Assembly (NCBI GenBank): GCA_946648015.1
Contig: CAMPCZ010000004.1
Span: forward strand, 1 to 39,317
From: an uncultured Clostridia bacterium
GTDB taxonomy: Bacteria > Bacillota > Clostridia > Christensenellales > CAG-1252
Direction: 5' to 3'
DNA: 39,317 nt
The notes under the pieces are model-generated. The model was not told where the DNA came from, made no database searches, and was given only the letters and a program-made list of their open reading frames with translations. Positions 18,800-27,867 of the stretch are shown in pieces; the first letter of the stretch is position 1; each line of letters opens with the position of its first letter. The position numbers were made by a program, and so were the translations under genes.

Positions 18800-19754
18800 A
18801 ACTTACACGCAACCTCTCTTTGATACTCTCTTTGTCGGCACCCGCCAACTTGCCGGCCAAAATGACGCGCACGTTGGCAATGTCGTTGGTTTTGTAGCCG
18901 AAATACAGCAAAAACGGCGCTACGCCCTCGCTACTGTATCGCTGCGGCAATAGCGTACGCAAAAAGGCGCTGTCCACTGCGTTTTCGTACTTGACCAAAG
19001 GCAAACGCTTCTCTTTGGCGTCTACGGCAGCACGCACCACCTCGGTATAATCGGTTTGCAAAAACCGTCTGTCCACCGCGGTGCGCTCCCCTTTTTGCAA
19101 CAACAGCAATGTGTCCACAGATAACTTGCCGCCCTCGATCCACATACTCTCAAGCTCGGCGCGTGTGTCGGCGCGCAACGCTATCGAAATATTTTTGGTG
19201 TCTATTTGCCACTGCACGTATCCCTTGGTGCGCCTATCTTTGCACACGGACAACAGATAGGCGTATAGCGCGCGATTAAAGATGGTACTGACGCCTACGC
19301 CCGTAGCGTCGCCTCGCTCAAAGGAAGCTTGCGCCTCTTTGATGGGGGCAACCAGATAGGCAGGCAACTGATTGTAAGCGCCCGCCACGCCTTTTTTGAC
19401 GCGCTCGATGGGCACAGTACCCTCTTGCATGGGCACGGTAGGCAAATTGACGTAGGCTTGGCGCAACAAATACTCGGCGTTGTAGAAGTCCCGCGGGGCC
19501 AGGCAAAAGGCCTTGATTGCCTCGGTGGGAGCGTAGGCACGCGCAAAAGCGTACAGCTGCCCCAATTCGCCATACAGCAACTGTTCGTATGCCTCGGGCG
19601 CAACGTCGCCTTCGCCAAAACCAAACTCGCCGAGCATACGAAAAGCCTCCTCGAAGTCTTGCGCCTCGAGCAAACGGGCCAATTTGTCCTTGCCCAACAA
19701 GTATTTTTGGCGCGATATGCACATCGCGTTGACAAACGTCTTGTCCACATTCAT
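18789..19754 (-). CDS. ntpC: V-type ATP synthase subunit C
   Basis: Position in operon; V-ATPase d/C-subunit-like helical sequence (FYNAEYLLRQAY). Confidence 0.88.
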   Translation of the reverse strand: MNVDKTFVNAMCISRQKYLLGKDKLARLLEAQDFEEAFRMLGEFGFGEGDVAPEAYEQLLYGELGQLYAFARAYAPTEAIKAFCLAPRDFYNAEYLLRQAYVNLPTVPMQEGTVPIERVKKGVAGAYNQLPAYLVAPIKEAQASFERGDATGVGVSTIFNRALYAYLLSVCKDRRTKGYVQWQIDTKNISIALRADTRAELESMWIEGGKLSVDTLLLLQKGERTAVDRRFLQTDYTEVVRAAVDAKEKRLPLVKYENAVDSAFLRTLLPQRYSSEGVAPFLLYFGYKTNDIANVRVILAGKLAGADKESIKERLRVSYGE

Positions 19755-19756
19755 CT

Positions 19757-20335
19757 TCAGTTACCAAACAAGCGGTCGGCCAACTCCATTTCGTGGTCGG
19801 CAAACACGCTATCGGCCAGTGCCTCAAAGCTCAGATCCTTGTCGATTGCGCGGCCTTTTAACAACACGCCGCTCTTGACCGAAGGATCGTAGACCACCTT
19901 AAGCGCGAGGGCGCGGCAAACGTCCAAAGACTGCACGTCCCCATAGGTAATGGCGCAATCCTTGGCGATACATACCTCGTCGCCCTCGGCGGCATACGTT
20001 TTCAACATGATATCGACCAAGTGCAAATAGTCCTTGTGCTCCAAGGCGTACAAACGCTCGACGAGCCTCGACTTCACCAAAGACAGCAGCGCGCGTTTTT
20101 CGGCGAGCAAAGCTTTTTTGCCATCCATACCGGCGGACACCTTGCGACGCGCCACCATATCGGCGGCGTCCGCGTCGTCTGCGCGTGCTTGGGCGTCGGC
20201 AAAGCGCTTCATTTCCGCATTGGCTTTGTCGGTTGCCTCGCTTGCGGCAAGAACGGCCTCGGCTCGAATTTGCTCGGCGCGACTCTCGGCTTCGGCCAAG
20301 ATCGCATTCAACAATTCCTGCTTGCCTTGTTCCAT
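19757..20335 (-). CDS. ntpE: V-type ATP synthase subunit E
   Basis: Coiled-coil N-terminus ILAEAESRAEQIRAEAVLAASEATDKANAEM; operon position. Confidence 0.88.
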   Translation of the reverse strand: MEQGKQELLNAILAEAESRAEQIRAEAVLAASEATDKANAEMKRFADAQARADDADAADMVARRKVSAGMDGKKALLAEKRALLSLVKSRLVERLYALEHKDYLHLVDIMLKTYAAEGDEVCIAKDCAITYGDVQSLDVCRALALKVVYDPSVKSGVLLKGRAIDKDLSFEALADSVFADHEMELADRLFGN

Positions 20336-20796
20336 TATTTCAACATGATACCCAACACCAACGCCAAGATCGCGTAGAACTCGATCATAGCGGGGAACAG
20401 CACGTATTTACCGCTGCCGGCGCTGTTTTTGCCGACCGCACAAATACAGGCCGCGGCCGCTTTGCCTTGCAAAGCACCCGACGCCAAGCCGCTGAAGCCC
20501 ATGGCTACGGTTGCACCGAATAGCGCCCAACCGCCCGTAACGCCCTCGGCACCTACCAAGCCGGCCAAAGCGGAGATCTTCATGACCGCCAAAACGAAAC
20601 CGTAGATACCTTGCGTAGCAGGCAACAAGGACAAGACGATGATCTTGGAGAATTTCTTGCCGTCCTCCGCCAACACGCCCGCCGAAGCGGCACCGGTCTT
20701 GTACAAGCCGTAAGCACTACCCACGCCGCACAAAATCATACACAGCGCGATACCGATTGCACCAATCGCTTTTCCATCCATATTGTTTTCCTCCAA
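20335..20796 (-). CDS. ntpK: V-type ATP synthase subunit K (membrane rotor proteolipid)
   Basis: LLPATQGIYGFV and AMIEFYAIL motifs of Na+-type proteolipids. Confidence 0.95.
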   Translation of the reverse strand: MEENNMDGKAIGAIGIALCMILCGVGSAYGLYKTGAASAGVLAEDGKKFSKIIVLSLLPATQGIYGFVLAVMKISALAGLVGAEGVTGGWALFGATVAMGFSGLASGALQGKAAAACICAVGKNSAGSGKYVLFPAMIEFYAILALVLGIMLK

Positions 20797-20843
20797 TATT
20801 TATCCGCTATTGCGGTATTTTTCCTTATCCGCCCGTGTGCATT

Positions 20844-22877
20844 CTATTTCTGCTCGCTTTCGGCGGCAAAATAGATATGCTCGTGCGTACTGCCGATGGG
20901 CGTAAACAGTTCGCCCTCTCCCTCGAAGAAGCGCCCGAAGAACTCAACGTATTGCAGACGCGAATCGTGGATATATGCGCCCAAAAGGCTCATAGCTATA
21001 TTGAACAAGTTGCCTACCAAAATGATGACTACGCCAAAGATGACGCCGATGGCGCCCTTGGGGAACAGGGTCTCGATAGCCAAAGTTTTGGTAAATATAG
21101 CGGCGATTTGCGCACCCGACAACATCAAGCCGTACAGACGCGCGTAGCTCAAAATATCCGACATATAATTGATAAGGCCATAGGCCGCGCCGCCGATTTT
21201 GGTGATCTTGCCAAACCCTTTGGCGGTAATGCCCGACGTGAGAATGCCGAGGCCGATAAAGCCCAGCGTAACGTACATGGCGATATTGTCGAAAGTCACA
21301 CGGTCGGAAGCCATGGCAAACACCCACACCGCAAAGGATAGCATACCAAGACCCCACACGATGCCGCCGAAGATGCCGTCCAAATACTGCCCTCGACGGA
21401 AGTGTTGCACCGCTTTGAGGAACAAGCTGACCGCAATTTGCACAACGCCCAACCCCAAGCACCACAACAAAATGGAGGGCACGGTGATACCCATAATGGT
21501 GGTAGGCGCCTCGATGGCGTCCAGATACTTGGAATAAAAGCCACCGTACGTCCCCGAATAGAACCCTATATTGAAAGGCTTATCGCCCAACACAGTGCGC
21601 AGCAAATCGAAACCGAAGAAACTGTCGAAAAGCACGCCGAAACACATGGCGAAAATACCGCCCAGTACAAACACCTTGGCCATGCGATACAGCGAAGTGC
21701 CGGGGCGGCGCTTGGACGCTATCACCAAACCGCCCACCAGCATCAACAAACCGTAGACGGCGTCCGCCATGATGACGCCCATAAACAGGGAGAAGAAAAA
21801 GCTCATGACGGGGTTGGGATCGAGCGCGCCATACGCGGGCGCGCTATACATATTGGTAATAGCCTCGAAATTCTGCACCACTTTGTTGTTTTTCATCAAC
21901 ACGGGCGCGGTCTCGGTGCGAGGCACCGGCTCGGCCTCCACAAAAACGGCTTCGGTCGCCTTTTGCGCGGCCTCTGCAACGCGCTCCACCGCCTCGGTGG
22001 GCACGTAAGCCTGCATCACAAAAGTGGATTGGGTCGAAAGCATACCTTCGCTTGCCGTCTCTTTCTCTTTGACAAAGCCCAAATAATCGTCGTACAACTT
22101 GAGTAGGCGCACGTCTTCTTTCATTTGGCACGCCTCTTGCACCAATGCGTTTTGCTTGGCCAAGCAGTCGGCTATCGACTCGTCCAAGGCTGCAATATGC
22201 GCCTCCGCCGTGGTTTCATCGCGGAAAGGACAACGCTGGAAGCCGGCAAGCGCCAACGTCTCGTCCACCTCGGCGCGGTGGGTATAAAACGCAACTACGC
22301 CTATGGCTACCCCATTACCGGCGGCGCCGTATGAATGCACGCAGCACGCATCTATCTGCGATAGAGCCGCTATGGTGGCATTCACTTTGTCGGTGGGCAA
22401 AATGCCCAAATATACCGCCGTTTTGGCGGTATCCGCGAAGGTGGACAACGCGCAAGGCACCACAAGATAGGGCTCGTAACTCTTGCGCTCTTGGGTCAAC
22501 TTGGCCACCTCGGCACGATAGGCCGCTTGTCTGTCGGCCAAACTCTCTACTGCGGCGAGCACACCTTCCACTTGGGCGCGTCGCTCTGCCACTTGGTAAA
22601 ACTCGTCCAGGGTTACGCCAAAGCCATCTTTGGCCATACCCTCTCGCATCTCCTTGGGCGCGTCGCCGATAAGACCGACCAAAAACGCCAAATCGCGCTG
22701 TACCCTATCACTCTCTTTGGCGGTGTCGGTATTGGGCAACTGCAAAAAAGCGGCGTTCTCGTTATCCTCACACGACAGTACCTGCACGGCACCCGTACGT
22801 TGCAAGGCGTTGAGCAAACCGTCCCGCTCGGCAATTTTGCCCAATATGGTCATTTTGGACATTTCAGCAATTGCCAT
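20844..22877 (-). CDS. ntpI: V-type ATP synthase subunit I
   Basis: 677 aa; soluble N-terminal half and multi-TM C-terminal half (MSFFFSLFMGVIMADAVYGLLM, SDILSYARLYGLMLSGAQIA). Confidence 0.95.
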   Translation of the reverse strand: MAIAEMSKMTILGKIAERDGLLNALQRTGAVQVLSCEDNENAAFLQLPNTDTAKESDRVQRDLAFLVGLIGDAPKEMREGMAKDGFGVTLDEFYQVAERRAQVEGVLAAVESLADRQAAYRAEVAKLTQERKSYEPYLVVPCALSTFADTAKTAVYLGILPTDKVNATIAALSQIDACCVHSYGAAGNGVAIGVVAFYTHRAEVDETLALAGFQRCPFRDETTAEAHIAALDESIADCLAKQNALVQEACQMKEDVRLLKLYDDYLGFVKEKETASEGMLSTQSTFVMQAYVPTEAVERVAEAAQKATEAVFVEAEPVPRTETAPVLMKNNKVVQNFEAITNMYSAPAYGALDPNPVMSFFFSLFMGVIMADAVYGLLMLVGGLVIASKRRPGTSLYRMAKVFVLGGIFAMCFGVLFDSFFGFDLLRTVLGDKPFNIGFYSGTYGGFYSKYLDAIEAPTTIMGITVPSILLWCLGLGVVQIAVSLFLKAVQHFRRGQYLDGIFGGIVWGLGMLSFAVWVFAMASDRVTFDNIAMYVTLGFIGLGILTSGITAKGFGKITKIGGAAYGLINYMSDILSYARLYGLMLSGAQIAAIFTKTLAIETLFPKGAIGVIFGVVIILVGNLFNIAMSLLGAYIHDSRLQYVEFFGRFFEGEGELFTPIGSTHEHIYFAAESEQK

Positions 22878-23184
22878 TGAAAATAATCTCCATCAAATCG
22901 TTGACCAAGCCGTCCACTTGCGCCAACCCGCTTTCGTGCAAAGCGGCACATTGGTCGGCATATTGCTTGGCGATATCGGTCGCAGCGGCGTCGGCCTGCA
23001 TTTCGGCCCGAGCCAGCGTTTCGGCGCGGCGAGCCTTGACTTGGCGCTTGCATTCGGCCCAATTCGCCTCGGTTTTGGTCTGCTGCTCGCGCATGGCGAC
23101 ATTAGCCTCCGTCTCGGCGGCGGCTATCAACTCTTGCGCCTGTCGTTCGGTATTTTTGACACTCTCTAAAACTTCGTCCAACAT
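22864..23184 (-). CDS. V-type ATP synthase subunit H/G-like stalk protein
   Basis: Short coiled coil MLDEVLESVKNTERQAQELIAAAETEANVAM; first gene of operon; SD GGAG. Confidence 0.82.
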   Translation of the reverse strand: MLDEVLESVKNTERQAQELIAAAETEANVAMREQQTKTEANWAECKRQVKARRAETLARAEMQADAAATDIAKQYADQCAALHESGLAQVDGLVNDLMEIIFNGNC

Positions 23185-23229
23185 ACTTACTCCGTCTTTT
23201 GCGTAGCGCTCACGCTTTTGCAATGATTT

Positions 23230-23259
23230 ATTATACAATAAGTTCGGTCTGTTTGTCAA
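23230..23259 (-). promoter_or_regulatory. SigA promoter for V-ATPase operon
   Basis: Minus strand TTGACA-18 bp-TATAAT. Confidence 0.85.
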
Positions 23260-23262
23260 CCC

Positions 23263-23943
23263 CTATCCGTTGTCCTCTACGAGTTTGTCCAACAACTCCA
23301 GATTGTCCAATTTGCCCACCACGTACAGTATGTCACCCGAGGCAAAACGATAGCCGGGCTCTATGTTATCCAACACGCCCGCCACCGTCTCTATGGCGAT
23401 GATATTGAGGTGGAACGTATTGCGCAGATCTACCTCCACAATGGACTTGCCCACAAAACTGTCGGGCACCTGCATTTTGGACATATTGATCTGTTCGGAC
23501 AGCGACACTACGTCCAAAAGGTGCGAGTTGCTGAGTTTGGTAGCCAAACGCACGGCCATATCGTGCTCGGGAAACACCACCTCTGCGCCCATTTTCTCCA
23601 ATATTTTGCCGTGCATGGCGCCGGCGGCCTTGCTCACCACCTTGGGCACGCCCATATTCATCACCAACAATGTGGCCAATATCGAACTGTCCACGTGTTC
23701 GGTCAACGTTACCACCACCACGTCGCAATTTTGCACGCCCGCTTCCAACAAGGTTTTTTCATCTATGTTGCCAATGATCAAGGCGTTCTGCGTCAATTCG
23801 CGTGCTTCGGCCACGGCGTCGGCGTCGGTATCCAGCAACAGCAGATCGGCGCCCGTCTTGGCCAACTCGGAGGCCAACTCCAAGCCAAAGCGTTCGAGCC
23901 CAATGATGCAATATGCGACGTGTCCTCTTCTCTTTCTAAACAT
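23263..23943 (-). CDS. ktrA: TrkA/KtrA-family K+ uptake regulatory subunit
   Basis: MFRKRRGHVAYCIIGLERFGLELASELAKTGADLLLLDTD (RCK-N) and TrkA-C-like tail; SD AGGAGG. Confidence 0.92.
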   Translation of the reverse strand: MFRKRRGHVAYCIIGLERFGLELASELAKTGADLLLLDTDADAVAEARELTQNALIIGNIDEKTLLEAGVQNCDVVVVTLTEHVDSSILATLLVMNMGVPKVVSKAAGAMHGKILEKMGAEVVFPEHDMAVRLATKLSNSHLLDVVSLSEQINMSKMQVPDSFVGKSIVEVDLRNTFHLNIIAIETVAGVLDNIEPGYRFASGDILYVVGKLDNLELLDKLVEDNG

Positions 23944-23951
23944 AATGCCTC

Positions 23952-25286
23952 CTAACCGATGGTGATATTGCCATCGGGATAATGCGTGCGTTTGGCGCTG
24001 CCTTGATACCACATAGTCAGCACAGTCAAGGGACTGACACGGCCGATGTACATCAACAAGCAAAACCACAACCTTGCGGCCGTGCCGTATTGGGTGGTGA
24101 TGCCCGTACTCATGCCCGCGGTGCTAAACGCGCTGACGTTCTCAAAAATGACGTCGCGCACCGCCAAGCTCGGCTCCAGCCAACACACCAGCAAGGTGCC
24201 GAACAAGCACAGACCCAAAGACAATATGGTAACGATAGACGCCTTGCGGTAGGCCTCTTGGGGAATGGTGTAATGAAAAGCGTGTCCCTCGCGATTGGTG
24301 GCCACCGTTTTGAGCTGCTGTACCAAAACGAAAACCGTCGTGGTGCGTATGCCGCCCGTCGTACTGCCCGGCGCGCAACCCACAAACATCCATGCCACCA
24401 TGACCACGAGGGCCGCATTGCTGAATAGCCCCAGGTCGTAGGTGGTAAAGCCCGCCATTCGAGCGGCCTCCGCTTGGAAGAAAGCGCCCAACCAACTGAT
24501 GTTGCCGTACTGCGTCAACTTGACAAGTAGCGTACCGACCACGGCCATTATGCCGCCCATCAACAACACTACCTTGGAGTGCAAGGACAACTTGCGCCAG
24601 CGGAAGCGCGAATCCAACAGATCGCGCACCACCAGGAAGCCCAAACCGCCCGAGGCCATAATGCCTACCGTGATCAGGTTGAACCAAACGTTGGTGCGAA
24701 ACTCAAAAATGCTTTGCCCGCCGAAAATATCCATGCCGGCATTGTTGAACGCGGCAATGGTATGAAATACGCTCAATTCCAAAGCGCGCAACGGGGCATA
24801 GTATTGCATCAAAACGAGAAAACAAAGCAACGCGCCTATCGCTTCGAAGATGAGGGTGGTAGACAAAACGCTGACCACAAAGCGAGCGATATAGCGCGAA
24901 GAACCGATATTCATGCTCTCGGCAAACAACAAGCGTTCTTTGAGATTGATGCGGCGGCGCATCATAAGCACCAAGCCCGCGCCCCAGGCCGTAACGCCCA
25001 AGCCGCCTATTTGCATCAAGATGGCCAACACAGCGCGCCCAAACGTGGTGAAAGTTTGCATCACGTTGACTACGCCCAAGCCCGTGGTGGTAGAAGCGCT
25101 TGTAGCCATAAACAAGGCGTCCATATAGGTGATGTCGTGTCCGTCGTACGTCGCCGATGGCAACGTCAACAGAGCCGCGCCCAAGAAAATGAGTATGACA
25201 AAACTCAGCGCAACGAGCCGTTGCGGCGGTTGTTTGCGAATAAACGCGGCAAATTTGTTTACTTTGACGGTCTTTTTTTCATTCAT
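23952..25286 (-). CDS. ktrB: TrkH/KtrB-family K+ transporter membrane subunit
   Basis: TSASTTTGLGVVNV, APGSTTGGIRTTT, FSTAGMSTGIT selectivity-loop motifs; start chosen at MNEKKTVKV. Confidence 0.93.
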   Translation of the reverse strand: MNEKKTVKVNKFAAFIRKQPPQRLVALSFVILIFLGAALLTLPSATYDGHDITYMDALFMATSASTTTGLGVVNVMQTFTTFGRAVLAILMQIGGLGVTAWGAGLVLMMRRRINLKERLLFAESMNIGSSRYIARFVVSVLSTTLIFEAIGALLCFLVLMQYYAPLRALELSVFHTIAAFNNAGMDIFGGQSIFEFRTNVWFNLITVGIMASGGLGFLVVRDLLDSRFRWRKLSLHSKVVLLMGGIMAVVGTLLVKLTQYGNISWLGAFFQAEAARMAGFTTYDLGLFSNAALVVMVAWMFVGCAPGSTTGGIRTTTVFVLVQQLKTVATNREGHAFHYTIPQEAYRKASIVTILSLGLCLFGTLLVCWLEPSLAVRDVIFENVSAFSTAGMSTGITTQYGTAARLWFCLLMYIGRVSPLTVLTMWYQGSAKRTHYPDGNITIG

Positions 25287-25294
25287 TCTCAACA

Positions 25295-25323
25295 ATTATG
25301 CCACTACGATCTCTTTTTGTCAA
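25295..25323 (-). promoter_or_regulatory. SigA promoter for ktrBA
   Basis: Minus strand TTGACA-17 bp-CATAAT. Confidence 0.75.
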
Positions 25324-25327
25324 CCGA

Positions 25328-26524
25328 TTACTCGCCCACGGCCGCGCCGTTACCCGCAACGATGCCCGACAGCCATGCCCAATACAAATTGTAGCCGCCG
25401 CACAAACCCGTTACGTCCAGCACTTCTCCCGCAAAATACAATCCGGTGGATTGTAGGCATTGCAGGTTTTGGTCCAGCCCGCGCAACAGCACGCCGCCGG
25501 CGGCCACTTGCGCCGCATCGTAGCCAAGAGGCCCTTTCACCGTAAATCGCCACCCCTTGCACACCTCGACAAGGCGCGTTATCTGCCTGCCGCTCAATGC
25601 CGAGCACGGCAGATCGAGGGGGGAGATACCCGCGTCTTTGAGTAGCGCATAGGCAATGGGGCGATCGAATAGCCCCACCAACAATTTGTCCACCGTGGCG
25701 TATTTGGCGGAAGCGGCGCGTCTTTCGAGCGCAGCCTGCAACGATTCGGCGGTAAGGGTCGGCGCCATATCCAACGTCAGGCGATCGCCCGCCTCGGCAA
25801 ACGCCGACAACTGCATAACGGCAATACCGCTCAAGCCATATTCGGCAAACAGCACCTCGCCCTGCTCACGCCTATCGCAGGCTTTGCCTGTCAAGCGCAA
25901 CGCCGCCCATTGTCTACAGCCCTTTAGCGAAGGGTGGTGTTCCACCGTAGCCAAAGGCACCAATGAGGGACGGGCGGGCGCCAATGACAAACCGAACGAC
26001 CGCGCTATACAAAGCCCGCAGTCGCTTGCGCCGAGCTGGGGTTGCGCCACGTTGCCCAACGCCACCACTACGGCGTCGGCCTCCACGTCGCCTACGTCGG
26101 TATGTACGCTATAATAGTTCGTTTGGCGGCGCACCGCGGACACGGTGGCCACCATGGTTTGCACGCCCAACGCTTCAGCCTCCAGCACCAAGGCGTCGCG
26201 CACCGTCTGCGCACGGTTGGAAGCGGGGTAAAGTCTACCCTCTGCGTCCTCTTGGATCAGTAGACCCAAATCGCGCCAAAACTTTTCCACCGACGCGCCC
26301 CTTTGCAACAGGGTTTGCAGTTGCTTGCTATCTTGCGTTTGATACGCGGCCGCAGATACGGCACGATTGCCCAAATTGCATCGGCCGTTGCCGCTTGCCA
26401 GCACCTTGCGCGCCGTGCGTTCCTCGCGATTGATAAGCACCACCTGCACGCCTTTGTGCCTTGCCGCGCTGATGGCGGCAGCGTATCCCGACGCGCCCGC
26501 GCCCAAAACCGCCACTCGCCTCAT
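25328..26524 (-). CDS. NAD(P)/FAD-dependent oxidoreductase (HI0933/YhiN/BaiN-like)
   Basis: RRVAVLGAGASGYAAAISAARHKGVQVVLINREERTARKVLASGNGRCNLGN; C-terminal GEVLDVTGLCGGYNLYWAW. Confidence 0.92.
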   Translation of the reverse strand: MRRVAVLGAGASGYAAAISAARHKGVQVVLINREERTARKVLASGNGRCNLGNRAVSAAAYQTQDSKQLQTLLQRGASVEKFWRDLGLLIQEDAEGRLYPASNRAQTVRDALVLEAEALGVQTMVATVSAVRRQTNYYSVHTDVGDVEADAVVVALGNVAQPQLGASDCGLCIARSFGLSLAPARPSLVPLATVEHHPSLKGCRQWAALRLTGKACDRREQGEVLFAEYGLSGIAVMQLSAFAEAGDRLTLDMAPTLTAESLQAALERRAASAKYATVDKLLVGLFDRPIAYALLKDAGISPLDLPCSALSGRQITRLVEVCKGWRFTVKGPLGYDAAQVAAGGVLLRGLDQNLQCLQSTGLYFAGEVLDVTGLCGGYNLYWAWLSGIVAGNGAAVGE

Positions 26525-27867
26525 ACGTCCTCCCGGCGGTCGCTCTCGCTATCCGCCTCCTCCCGGTGCGACGCGGAGTCATCGCTTGGGGGCAGTTGCC
26601 GGGCGTCTTCCTCTGCGCTTTCTTCTTGCACCCGTTCTTCGCTCGATTGCCCTTGTTTTGTTGCCGCCAGCGCCTGCAATTCCGCCAACATTTCGGTGGC
26701 GTTCTTGTCTTTTTTGCGGGGGGGTTGCCTTCGCTTCATCACGAAATAGGCCGCAAACAACAGCACCGATATGGCCGCCGTTACTATCATCAAAATGCCC
26801 AACGTGCCGAGTTTTTGCTTGGGTTGCACCATCGAGTCCGCCTCTATGCGTGCCAAATACAACGCAAGCATTTCTTCCACCTCCGTTTCGTCCTCGGCGT
26901 TTTGCATTTCGCGCCGCATCACTTCGGGCAAGGCATAGTAGAAGGCTTGGTCTTCGGCCGAAGCCGATGCGACGTAGTCGCTATTTGCCACGGCGCGGCG
27001 CAAGGTATCCACGGCGGCGTCGATAGCCGCAGACAGATCCACCTCGCGTTGGGGCGTAAGCAATGCGGCGGTTGCGGTGGCGGCGCGATAATCGGCCCAA
27101 ACCGAGCGCATCTCGTCCTCTACGGCGTATAATCCCAAAAGGCTGGTGGCTTCGAGCGCATTGCCGAATGCCTCGGCAATGGAAGCGGCGTCCTCTACGT
27201 TGGCGGCCAAATACGCCTCGAACATGGCGCTGGACGACTCGGCACTGCGCACCAAAAAGGTGGGCGCCTCCGTCTCATCCACGCCCAATTCGCGCCTGTA
27301 TGCGTTGACGCGTGTGGCGATGACGCCTATCTCGCGGTTGACCACGCGATCGTAGCGCTCGCACCATTGGTCGTATATCTCACTGTAGGTAGGCAACAGC
27401 ATGGCCTCTGCAAGTACCGACGAAACAGCCTCCTGCATGGCGCTTGCGCTCGTCGCCGAGCGTATGCGTTCCACCGCCGATTGATAACTCGTCTCTATTT
27501 CGTCCCATTCGCGCGAAGCGTAGGTGCGCTCCTCGCCCGCGCCAAAGCGCACGCGTTGCCCTATCCTGACGCGGTCGGCCAACTCCGCCAACGAGCAATC
27601 GCGCTCGTAATAAAGACGGTACATTGCCACTTTGTCCAAATCATCTTGGTCGTAGGCTTCCTGCACCTCGGGCTCATCGAGCAAGGCTTCGGCCTCCTCT
27701 ATATAGCCCAACGCTTGTCCGTTGGCATAGTTTTCCATCCCCTCTAATGCGTCCAAAAGCGCGGCAAACCGCGCCGCAACGCTCTCCTCCGCCATGCAAA
27801 ATGCCGACGGCAATACAGCCGCCAGCACCAGAATGACGATGGTCAACAGAGGGACAAAACGTTTCAT
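26521..27867 (-). CDS. Type I membrane protein of unknown function: signal peptide, helical extracellular region, one C-terminal TM, acidic cytoplasmic tail
   Basis: MKRFVPLLTIVILVLAAVLPSAFC signal; TM GILMIVTAAISVLLFAAYFVMKRR; overlaps neighbouring start/stop codons at both ends. Confidence 0.8.
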   Translation of the reverse strand: MKRFVPLLTIVILVLAAVLPSAFCMAEESVAARFAALLDALEGMENYANGQALGYIEEAEALLDEPEVQEAYDQDDLDKVAMYRLYYERDCSLAELADRVRIGQRVRFGAGEERTYASREWDEIETSYQSAVERIRSATSASAMQEAVSSVLAEAMLLPTYSEIYDQWCERYDRVVNREIGVIATRVNAYRRELGVDETEAPTFLVRSAESSSAMFEAYLAANVEDAASIAEAFGNALEATSLLGLYAVEDEMRSVWADYRAATATAALLTPQREVDLSAAIDAAVDTLRRAVANSDYVASASAEDQAFYYALPEVMRREMQNAEDETEVEEMLALYLARIEADSMVQPKQKLGTLGILMIVTAAISVLLFAAYFVMKRRQPPRKKDKNATEMLAELQALAATKQGQSSEERVQEESAEEDARQLPPSDDSASHREEADSESDRREDV

